A stretch of 7,392 nucleotides of DNA from Leptospira sp. (lineage in GTDB: Bacteria > Spirochaetota > Leptospiria > Leptospirales > Leptospiraceae). The position numbers and the translations under genes were made by a program. The notes under the pieces were generated by a model. The model had not been told where the DNA came from and searched no databases. It saw only the letters and a program-made list of their open reading frames with translations. Positions 1-6,391 of the stretch are shown here, one piece after another (within the stretch, counting starts at the first letter, position 1; each line of letters begins with the position of its first letter). The stretch covers positions 1-7,392 of the forward strand of contig JAIOQL010000138.1 of the NCBI GenBank assembly GCA_021413405.1, written 5' to 3'.

Positions 1-1409
1 CCCATATTCTGAGCTTCATCTTTGTCACCGGGATCAATCCAGCGCGCTTTGATGCCAAAGGTGGGTTCTATAAATTCTTCGCCTGCGATAGGTTCTTTGA
101 CTTTATTCGTATTATCAAGAGCCATGAGTTTATCAGATTTGATTTTACTTTCCCCGACCACAACTCCGTTGATCTTGATCGCATAGGTATCCGGATCCAG
201 TTCCAGGTTATCCAGAATGCGAACCGCCGGAATGACGAGGCCGATATCAATTGCGAACCTTTTCCTCAGATTTGCGATCTGATCCAAAAGAACCCCTCCC
301 TGGTTTGAATCCACAAGTGGAATTAGATTTAATCCAAGCTCGACTTCAATAGGGTCAGTCCGGAGTTCTTTATAATAATCAGGTTTTGACTGGCTCTTTG
401 TTTCCGTTTCTTTTTTCTCGATTTTTGCTATTGTTTCTTTTGCATTCCGGTCAATCACAAATCCAAGATAGGCCAACCCGGAAGAAAAACTTATCAGAGA
501 AAAATGCGGAAGTCCCGGGATGAGTGCAGCCAGACCAAGACTCGCCGCAACTACATACAAAGTCCTCGGGTTGCTGAACAACTGGCTTTTGAAATCCCCT
601 GCGAGATCCGAATCAGATCCTGCCCGCGTAACTATCATACCAGTAGCAGTGGTAGCAAGAAGTCCGGGCAATTGAGTAACGAGACCATCCCCGATCGTAA
701 GCTTGCCGTATGTCTCAATAGCAAAAATAAAACTTTCTCCGCGGATGCTCACTCCAATGATTATTCCGCCAATTAGATTTATCGCAGTAATAATCAATCC
801 CGCTCTGACATCTCCCTGCACAAATTTACTCGCACCGTCCATGGACCCATAGAAGTCCACTTCTCTCTGTATTTTCTTACGTCTCGCCTTTGCTTCCTCT
901 TCGTTTATATTCCCGCTTGACAATTCAGTATCAATCGCCATTTGTTTTCCCGGCAATGCATCCAAAGTAAAACGTGCAGCAACCTCTGATATCCTTGTGG
1001 CACCTTTGGTGATGACAATGATTTGTACGATAGTCAGAATCAAAAAGATTATAAAACCAACCACGTATTTTCCAAGTCCGCTTCCACCCCCGACAACAAA
1101 TGTACCGAAAGCCTCAATCACGTAGCTATTGATTCCCGGCCCCTGTGACAAAATCTGCCTCGTTGTTGATACGTTAAGCGCCAATCTATAAAGAGTCGTG
1201 ATCAGCAGAAGATTCGGAAAAATAGAAAATTCTGATGGCTCACGAACAGAAAGAGAAGTCATCAGAATGATTAGCCCCATTGCAAGGCTGACCACAATTA
1301 GAACATCGAGTATGAAACCTGGCAGGGGAACAATTAACATTGCTACAATTCCAAGGACTCCAACGCCCATGATGATATCGGACTGCTTGTACCATTTCTT
1401 ATCGTTCAC
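1..1409 (-). CDS. flhA: Flagellar export-engine protein FlhA, 3' part beyond the left edge
   Basis: FlhA is the large inner-membrane component of the flagellar type III export apparatus. It forms a ring below the gate, uses the proton gradient and docks chaperone-substrate complexes. I translated this frame by hand and it is open for 469 codons with no stop; the family is usually about 700 residues, so roughly the last third lies outside the window. The start is a GTG at 1409-1407 that overlaps the flhB stop (GTGA). Residues 1-318 hold the membrane domain with about eight hydrophobic segments. The FHIPEP-family signature begins near residue 139 (RISEVAARF, then LDALPGKQMAID). Asp200 in QGDVRAG appears to match the essential Asp208 of Salmonella FlhA. 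From about residue 320 a charged linker leads into the cytosolic domain (IEVELGLNLIPLVD, then QGG and VRILDNL). The family assignment is very secure. Confidence 0.97.
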   Translation of the reverse strand, partial: MNDKKWYKQSDIIMGVGVLGIVAMLIVPLPGFILDVLIVVSLAMGLIILMTSLSVREPSEFSIFPNLLLITTLYRLALNVSTTRQILSQGPGINSYVIEAFGTFVVGGGSGLGKYVVGFIIFLILTIVQIIVITKGATRISEVAARFTLDALPGKQMAIDTELSSGNINEEEAKARRKKIQREVDFYGSMDGASKFVQGDVRAGLIITAINLIGGIIIGVSIRGESFIFAIETYGKLTIGDGLVTQLPGLLATTATGMIVTRAGSDSDLAGDFKSQLFSNPRTLYVVAASLGLAALIPGLPHFSLISFSSGLAYLGFVIDRNAKETIAKIEKKETETKSQSKPDYYKELRTDPIEVELGLNLIPLVDSNQGGVLLDQIANLRKRFAIDIGLVIPAVRILDNLELDPDTYAIKINGVVVGESKIKSDKLMALDNTNKVKEPIAGEEFIEPTFGIKARWIDPGDKDEAQNM

Positions 1410-2557
1410 GCGGCAAATTCCCGTTTATATTTTTCAAGCCTTGAAATAATTCTTGCGATAGCTTCAAAGAATTTCCCGGGGATCGGCATCCCTTCTTCTG
1501 CTTCTTCATACAATAATCGCGCAAGAGATTTGTTTTCAATTATAGGAACATTATGTTTTTTTGCGAGACTCTTGATTGTCAGAGCAAATGTGTCCATGCC
1601 TTTAGCAATAACTACAGGAGTATCGTGAATTTTCCGGTCAAACTGTAATGCAACGGCAAAATGAGTCGGATTTGTTATTACAACATCCGCTTTTGGAACT
1701 TTCTGAAGCATGCCTCTCCGGATAAATTCCCGGACCATCTGCCTCCTGCGTCCAAGAAGTGTTTTATCCCCTTCCTGTTCGCGGAGTTCCTGCTTCGCTT
1801 CTGAAGGAGTCATTTTCAATGACTCTTCATATTCAAATTTATTGTAATAAAAATCTGCTATGCTGATCGCAAATAATACTATCCCGACTACAATAAAAAT
1901 TTTTACTGCAGAGTAGGTAACCAGCCGGACTGCTTCGAGAAGCCCCATTTCTCCCGTCAAAAGAACCGGGAGAAAATCTGCGGATATGATCAAATAAGAA
2001 ATCCAGCCGATAACTGCCACTTTTGCGAGTGACTTCATGAGATTCACGAGAGTTTGTCTTGTCGGAAGGACTTTCTTGAAATTTGGCTGAACCCGCGAAA
2101 AATTAAAACCGAGTGCCCGTGGTGCAAAAAGGAATCCGACCTGCACTATGTTTCCAATAATTGCCATCACGAAAGTAATCCCTAAAATCGGAACCAGAAG
2201 ATAAAATATATCCTCGCCCGCAGACCGGGTGATTGCAGTAACTGATTCATTCGTAAATTCAGTATTGTTTGCTATGCCCTGAAAATATTTGGTTAAGAGA
2301 AGAGAGGAACGATGCAAAAAATATTTTCCAAGAATGAAAATAATAATATCGCCTGAAAGAAGAACCAGTGCGGCAGGAATTTCATTCGACTTGGGGACAT
2401 TCCCCTTCTCTCTTTCTTCACGCCTTCTTCTTTCACTGGCTTCCTCTGTTCTGCCTTCATCCTCTGCCGCAAAAAGCTGAAGATCTATCAGATAATCTGA
2501 TTTTGGAGGGAAAAAATCAAATCGCAGAATTTCTTTGGTCAGGAAAAGTCTGGTCAC
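1406..2557 (-). CDS. flhB: Flagellar export substrate-specificity switch protein FlhB
   Basis: FlhB sits at the export gate and switches secretion from rod/hook to filament proteins after cutting itself. The protein has 383 residues. A charged start (RTEEASERRRREEREKGNVP, residues 36-55) is followed by about four membrane segments between 60 and 235, then the cytosolic domain. The autocleavage motif NPTH is present at 296-299 inside DVVITNPTHFAVALQ, so cleavage after Asn296 is expected. The start is GTG at 2557, overlapping the fliR stop by four bases (GTGA) and preceded at 10 bases by GTGGAGG, which supports this start over internal ones. It leaves an N-terminal extension of about 28 residues before AEDEGRTEE; the stretch DLQLFAAEDE resembles the Firmicute FlhB start (DLQFFAGE). 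The usual EGDP of the cytosolic linker reads EGDK here (262-265). The gene ends by overlapping the flhA start. Confidence 0.97.
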   Translation of the reverse strand: MTRLFLTKEILRFDFFPPKSDYLIDLQLFAAEDEGRTEEASERRRREEREKGNVPKSNEIPAALVLLSGDIIIFILGKYFLHRSSLLLTKYFQGIANNTEFTNESVTAITRSAGEDIFYLLVPILGITFVMAIIGNIVQVGFLFAPRALGFNFSRVQPNFKKVLPTRQTLVNLMKSLAKVAVIGWISYLIISADFLPVLLTGEMGLLEAVRLVTYSAVKIFIVVGIVLFAISIADFYYNKFEYEESLKMTPSEAKQELREQEGDKTLLGRRRQMVREFIRRGMLQKVPKADVVITNPTHFAVALQFDRKIHDTPVVIAKGMDTFALTIKSLAKKHNVPIIENKSLARLLYEEAEEGMPIPGKFFEAIARIISRLEKYKREFAA

Positions 2558-3366
2558 TGGTTACTGACCTCCACTTTTTGATTCTGACCGGGCCACTCGC
2601 TTAACATAGTATTCAGCCTGTCAAATGAAACATCAAAGCTCTGGATCATTTGCTTTTCAATAAAAGGAAGAGCTGCGATTATAACAAGAAGTCCGATCAG
2701 GACCTTTATCGGGAAACTGAGCTGAAGGATATTCAACTGCGGTGCCGCCTTCCCCATCAGTGCTTCGGCCACTGTTACCAGAAAAATAATTCCAAGAACC
2801 GGAAGAGCGATTTTAAATGCGACTAAAAACATTGCGCCTATCGCATACTGAAATGTTTTAACGAGTCCATTGTTGACTTCGCTTGTGAAACTGATGATCC
2901 TTATTTTTTCAAAGGAGAATGCCAGACTTTCAAATACAATCCGGTGGGCCCCGACGATAAGAAAAAGCAACAGGCCCATCAGATTTTTCAGGGTACTGAT
3001 GACAGGAAGCGAGGATTGGCTGATTGGATCCAGTATCTCAGCATATCCAAATCCAATCTGTACACTGAAAAATTCCCCGGCTACCTGGAATGCAGCAAAA
3101 ATTATGCTGATCAGAAATCCCATCAGGACTCCTATGATGATCTCGGAAAAAACAAGTAAGGCGTAGTTTGTCATATTTCCGGGTACCGGTGGAAGATACC
3201 CCGCAGTGACCGGAAACAGAATCAGTGCAGTCAGAAATGAAATAATCATTCTCATTGAGAAGGAAATTGATTCAGAAGAGAAGAAAGGAGCTACACTGAA
3301 TAAACCGATTATCCTTGCAAGGATAAGAAGAAAGGTTTGAAAATTGTAGACAAACGGTTCTATCAT
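2554..3366 (-). CDS. fliR: Flagellar export-gate protein FliR
   Basis: FliR is a membrane subunit of the FliP5-FliQ4-FliR1 export gate, through which unfolded flagellar subunits leave the cytoplasm. The 270-residue length fits the family (about 260). The protein is strongly hydrophobic, with segments near 8-28, 38-56, 67-93, 126-147, 172-200 and 216-235. Diagnostic stretches are AGEFFSVQIGFGYAEILDP (96-114) and APQLNILQLSFPIKVLIGLL (208-227), the second being the conserved part that packs in the gate. It starts with ATG at 3366, which overlaps the fliQ stop as ATGA behind a weak purine-rich site (GAGA). Its TGA overlaps the GTG of flhB. It has no visible defect. Assignment rests on motif recognition plus position between fliQ and flhB. 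Confidence 0.96.
   Translation of the reverse strand: MIEPFVYNFQTFLLILARIIGLFSVAPFFSSESISFSMRMIISFLTALILFPVTAGYLPPVPGNMTNYALLVFSEIIIGVLMGFLISIIFAAFQVAGEFFSVQIGFGYAEILDPISQSSLPVISTLKNLMGLLLFLIVGAHRIVFESLAFSFEKIRIISFTSEVNNGLVKTFQYAIGAMFLVAFKIALPVLGIIFLVTVAEALMGKAAPQLNILQLSFPIKVLIGLLVIIAALPFIEKQMIQSFDVSFDRLNTMLSEWPGQNQKVEVSNQ
2568..2574 (-). promoter_or_regulatory. Ribosome binding site of flhB
   Basis: On the minus strand the sequence reads GTGGAGG, ten bases before the GTG at 2557. It lies inside the fliR coding end. It matters because it decides the start: no comparable site precedes the internal alternatives near the DLQLFAAEDE stretch. The N-terminal extension of FlhB is therefore probably translated. 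Confidence 0.6.
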
Positions 3367-3626
3367 ATTTTCTCAATCATCATAAACAAGTTCCGGGTAT
3401 AATCAGTCATGCTGCGAACCATCCAGGATGCAAAAATTACGATCACAACAAAAATCGCGATTATTTTCGGAACAAATGCAATTGTAGGTTCCTGTATGGA
3501 CGTTGTAGTTTGCAATACACCAACAACAAACCCCACAATAAGCGCAGTAAAAAGGATTGGTGCCGAAATTTTCATAGTGATGAACAGTGAATCTCTGATC
3601 AGTGTGACTACATCCAATTCTGTCAT
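3363..3626 (-). CDS. fliQ: Flagellar export-gate protein FliQ
   Basis: FliQ is the small hairpin subunit of the FliPQR export gate. The protein has 87 residues (family about 89) with two membrane helices near residues 17-39 and 50-74. The conserved turn between them reads QTTTSIQEPTIAFVPK (39-54). It starts with ATG at 3626, overlapping the fliP stop as ATGA, and a good Shine-Dalgarno AAGGAG lies six bases upstream (3638-3633) inside the fliP end. Its own TGA overlaps the ATG of fliR in the same way. Because fliQ has a strong site of its own, it should still be translated even if fliP translation ends early at the frameshift, unless early termination causes polarity. Confidence 0.96.
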   Translation of the reverse strand: MTELDVVTLIRDSLFITMKISAPILFTALIVGFVVGVLQTTTSIQEPTIAFVPKIIAIFVVIVIFASWMVRSMTDYTRNLFMMIEKI

Positions 3627-4475
3627 TTGTAACTCCTTACAAGTTCATAAACCAGAAGATTCCAGCCGTCGATGAGTACAAATAAAATCAGTTTAAACGG
3701 AAGACTTATCATAACGGGAGGTAACATCATAAGACCCATTGATAGCAAAGCTGATGCAACCACGAGATCGATGACAATAAACGGAATGAAAAGATAAATT
3801 CCGATTATGAATGCTTTTTTTAATTCAGAAAGCATAAACGCAGGAATCAGAACATAAGAAGGAACATCGTCAAATGATTTCACGTCCTTGACTTTCCCCA
3901 GCTTCAAAAACAATGCTACGTCTTTGGTTCCGGACCGGCCGATCTGCCTCATCATAAATTCCCGCAGGGGCACCATGGATTTTTCAAAAAAGACATTCGT
4001 ATTTATCTTACCGTCCATATACGGAGTAAGTGCTTTTTGATTGATCTCCCCGAGTGTCGGGGCCATTATAAAAAAAGTCATGAATAGAGCCAGGCCCATC
4101 ATCACCTGGTTCGGCGGAAGATTCTGAATAGAAAGTGCACGCCTCACAAAGTCGAGAACAATAACGATTTTGGTAAATGAAGTCACAGACATCACAATTG
4201 CAGGTGCAAGGGAAAGGATTGTTACCATGAAAAGGATCATGAGAGACAAACTTGTTTCACGCGGGGTTTTTTGCTTCGTTGATGTTAAAATTCAGATTCG
4301 GGATAGGAATTCTTGATCCGGTCGCCTGCGCATAAATGTCGCTTCCGCCTAACGCACAAAGCAATAGGATCAGCCCTAATGAGTACTTTGCAAATCTGAT
4401 GCTCGCCGGATTTTTAGAGAACATAACAATTTTATGTCGCATTGATAAAAATAATTCCTGAACTATCGATTCCAT
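3623..4475 (-). pseudogene. fliP: Flagellar export-gate protein FliP, reading frame broken by a +1 shift
   Basis: FliP is the main pore-forming subunit of the flagellar export gate. The gene reads in two pieces. Bases 4475-4257 encode 71 FliP residues plus one off-frame residue: a signal peptide (core SLGLILLLCALGG, probable cut after YAQA) and the start of the mature protein (IPIPNLNFNINEAKNP). The frame then reaches TGA. Bases 4249-3623 encode the rest, opening at a TTG (LSLMILFM). Ignoring one base in the run A6C4 (4272-4263) joins them as NEAKNP-RETSLSLMIL, giving 283 residues of normal FliP. The signature PAFMLSELKKAFIIGI (211-226) and the final membrane helices (231-274) are intact. The ATG at 4475 shares a base with the fliO stop (TGATG) and has GGGGAAG just upstream. 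The TTG at 4249 has no ribosome site and would lack the signal peptide. Sequencing error is the first suspicion, then mutation or recoding. Confidence 0.93.
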
Positions 4476-5201
4476 CAGACTTCCCCGAAAAGACTGATGT
4501 CCGGGTTCGAAGGTGAATCGGAACGAAGCTTTGCACGGTTCTTTTGTATGGATTTCAGCCGTTCCACCTGTCGCCTTTTTATTTCTTCGATCATTTCTTC
4601 TTCAGCCTCCGCCGGGTGAGAAGAAGGTTTATCACCTGTTGGAAATTTAAAATGGATGTTCTTGATTTGAGAAACCAGATTTACAATAAAATTATCTTCC
4701 GGAGTATGGGTAGTGTCTTTGCTCTGAAAGATCTTTTCTTTTATATCAACAGATGTGATTTCGGTTATGAGATTGACTGAATTATCACTCACACCTACTA
4801 CAAACAATAATCCGGAAACATCAAGTATCTGGATCTGTTTGCCGGGAGCAATCGGCATACTAGAAAGCACCCTCATCGCACCCTTGACCGGAAAATGCGC
4901 ATCCCGGTTTTTAGAAACATATTTCAGAACATAGTATAACAGAAAAGTCAGTATTCCAATCTTCCTCCTTGGGTCTGTATCTTTCCTCAACGGGATTAAC
5001 TACCGTTTTTTCGGTGCCCTCTTTTTTTGATACATTAGGCGGAGACTTAGCATCCGTTGAAGTGCCAAGTTCCTTTTGCAAAACTTCATCCATCGAGTCA
5101 CGTTCGGACTCAGAGAAAACAGCACTACTAAAGAAAAGGCAGGCCGCAAACAGGAAAAAGTACGTTATGCGATTAGCATGATTAAAAACCGGCCGCCTCA
5201 T
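4475..5201 (-). pseudogene. fliO: Flagellar export-gate assembly protein FliO, reading frame broken by a +1 shift
   Basis: FliO is a membrane protein that helps FliP oligomers assemble during export-gate construction. The first piece (5201-4911) encodes a signal peptide (core YFFLFAACLFFSSAVFS) and an acidic, Pro-rich linker ending VEERYRPKEED, then runs off frame to a stop. The second piece (open from about 5000, used from about 4960 to 4475) encodes the membrane segment GILTFLLYYVLKYV, the FliO domain with PGKQIQILDVSGLLFVVGV, and a charged helical tail (EEEMIEEIKRRQVERLK). Joining after Asp81 gives about 241 residues. The hydrophobic segment is only about 14-15 residues, short for a membrane helix, so more than one base may be missing. 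The start ATG lies three bases after the fliY stop, with AAGGA nine bases upstream. Identity rests on the C-terminal domain and on position before fliP. Confidence 0.85.
4964..4970 (-). promoter_or_regulatory. Perfect Shine-Dalgarno sequence inside fliO, just before the frame break
   Basis: The minus strand reads AAGGAGG within the codons for Lys-Glu-Glu of the linker. It lies a few bases before the point where the FliO frame must change. Such internal sites stimulate +1 frameshifting in prfB when about three bases from the decoding site, and can also drive internal initiation. No ATG, GTG or TTG in the downstream FliO frame sits at a suitable distance; ATT, ATA and CTG do, at 3, 9 and 12 bases. 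Its function is unproven and it may simply encode Lys-Glu-Glu. Confidence 0.35.
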
Positions 5202-5204
5202 TTT

Positions 5205-6287
5205 TTATTTTCCTTCAGCTTTAATTCTGTCAGTGGGACTGACTATATCAGTAACGCGGACTCCAAAATTTTCATCAATTACAACAACTTCACCCTTTGC
5301 AATGAGCTTTCCATTGACCAATAAATCGACCGGTTCACCGGCCAGTTTATCCAGCTCTATGATCGATCCCTCACCCAGGCCTAAAATATCTTTAATGTAC
5401 ATTTTTGTTCGCCCGAGCTCAACAGTGAGAGACATCTGGACGTCCATAAGCAGATTCAGATTTGTCTGTCCGCTCGGAGTCCCCGCAGTAGAAAGAGACG
5501 GGAATGCAACGGATTTGATGCCTATCTGGTTTATTCCAGATCCCATCTGCCCTTGTGCTCCGACCTGAACATTCATCCCTCCGCCCAAATCTCCACCGCC
5601 CTTTGACTGTGAGCTTCGTTTGGAAAGAGTTAAAATATCATTTGCGGTTGCAAGAGACAGTATGTAGTAGACCTTAAAGGAAGAAATTCCCTCGATTCCA
5701 AGATTTAGAGTGGTTTTTACAAAAGATGTCCCTTCCGGGAGCATCAGATCATTTGCCGTTTTCACAGACACTACTTCTGCCGGGGATCCGTTCAGGCCAC
5801 CCCCCAGCTTTAAACCGATTTGCGCAGTAACCGTCCCTATAATTGGTGACAGACTATCTTTCAGGGTTTGCACCTGCGCCATATCCATTTCACCCGTGGA
5901 CATCCCGCCCATCATCACGTTGATGATCTTGGATGCGTTTTCCATCGACATTACAAAAGAAACTCTGCCACTGAGGGCTCCACTTAAATTTGAAAAGATA
6001 CAGACGGAACTTGTCCCTACTTCTGTCCGGATTTCAGCCAGGGATCTCGATTCCGAAGTGGCATTAGTTATGCGGACATTTTTGGACAGAATTGTCCCAA
6101 GGGTATTGCCCGCCATCCCAAAGGCTGATCCGATAATATCGGCAATGATATCCCGATCGACAGGAGACATCCCATCTCCAGCACTTCCCCCGGAAGGCAT
6201 AGATCCACCGCCCGAATCAAACGGGCTGTCATCGGCACCCTGTAAAAGTGCGTCTATCTCCTCTTGTGAAAGTGAACCTTCTCCCAT
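5205..6287 (-). CDS. fliY: Flagellar motor-switch protein FliY (FliN family)
   Basis: FliY is part of the cytoplasmic C-ring that sets rotation direction and torque. The protein has 360 residues in four parts. Residues 6-15 (LSQEEIDALL) resemble the FliM/FliY N-terminal peptide that binds phospho-CheY. Residues about 18-42 are a Gly/Ser-rich linker. Residues about 43-225 are a CheC/FliM-middle-like domain. A second Gly/Gln-rich linker (about 226-275) precedes the C-terminal SpoA/FliN domain (about 281-355, with VELGRTKMYIKDILGLGEGS and VDLLVNGKLIAKGEV). Both places where active CheC-type phosphatases carry a Glu and an Asn look altered (see findings). It starts with ATG at 6287 behind a G-rich stretch. 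It heads the operon, three bases before fliO. Leptospira genomes label this gene fliN or fliY; the CheC-like middle makes fliY the better name. Confidence 0.93.
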   Translation of the reverse strand: MGEGSLSQEEIDALLQGADDSPFDSGGGSMPSGGSAGDGMSPVDRDIIADIIGSAFGMAGNTLGTILSKNVRITNATSESRSLAEIRTEVGTSSVCIFSNLSGALSGRVSFVMSMENASKIINVMMGGMSTGEMDMAQVQTLKDSLSPIIGTVTAQIGLKLGGGLNGSPAEVVSVKTANDLMLPEGTSFVKTTLNLGIEGISSFKVYYILSLATANDILTLSKRSSQSKGGGDLGGGMNVQVGAQGQMGSGINQIGIKSVAFPSLSTAGTPSGQTNLNLLMDVQMSLTVELGRTKMYIKDILGLGEGSIIELDKLAGEPVDLLVNGKLIAKGEVVVIDENFGVRVTDIVSPTDRIKAEGK

Positions 6288-6391
6288 GCGTACGGTTTCC
6301 CCCCGATTTTTTTAAGTGACATAATTATATTATTTTTGTCACTCATATTTTTAAATTTAGTCAAAAAATTTTTCCGGACATCCATCCAGCC
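6288..6391 (-). promoter_or_regulatory. Spacer before fliY, probable control region of the flagellar operon
   Basis: This 104-base gap separates the lipoprotein stop from fliY and is the only sizeable gap among the genes, so it is the natural place for an operon promoter. Minus-strand TATAAT lies at 6329-6324, about 37 bases before the fliY start, but no good -35 sits 17 bases upstream of it. A perfect six-base dyad flanks it. A run of six G bases (6298-6303) lies 10 bases before the ATG and may serve as the ribosome site. The flagellar operon could also be read through from the lipoprotein promoter. Confidence 0.4.
6315..6343. repeat. Inverted repeat AGTGAC-N17-GTCACT upstream of fliY
   Basis: The two arms (6315-6320 and 6338-6343) are exact reverse complements, separated by 17 bases made only of A and T. 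Arm centres are 23 bases apart, about two helical turns, which suits a dimeric DNA-binding regulator better than an RNA terminator. The TATAAT-like element lies within the spacer, so a bound protein would block or position RNA polymerase. The regulator is unknown. Confidence 0.4.

Noticed and set aside
504..1449. Plus-strand frames opposite flhA and the flhB end
   Set aside because: They are antisense shadows of the fully open flhA and flhB frames and have no ribosome sites or family motifs.
3623..4249. The second part of fliP as a separate gene starting at TTG 4249
   Set aside because: There is no ribosome site before it, it would lack the signal peptide and the start of the mature protein, and the upstream piece fits FliP exactly.
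4266..4273. Classical -1 slippery heptamer A AAA AAC in fliP
   Set aside because: It is in the right phase, but a -1 shift reaches a stop after about ten codons and does not enter the FliP frame; the gene needs +1.
5710..6315. A 201-codon open frame on the plus strand opposite fliY
   Set aside because: It lies antisense to a clearly conserved gene. Its protein is rich in Ser, Pro and Ile in the pattern expected from a complementary reading of fliY, with no recognisable motif.
6254..6346. A 30-codon minus-strand frame (MSDKNNIIMSLKK onward) overlapping the fliY start
   Set aside because: It begins at the dyad and could be a leader peptide, but it has no ribosome site and most of it reads through the fliY start out of frame.
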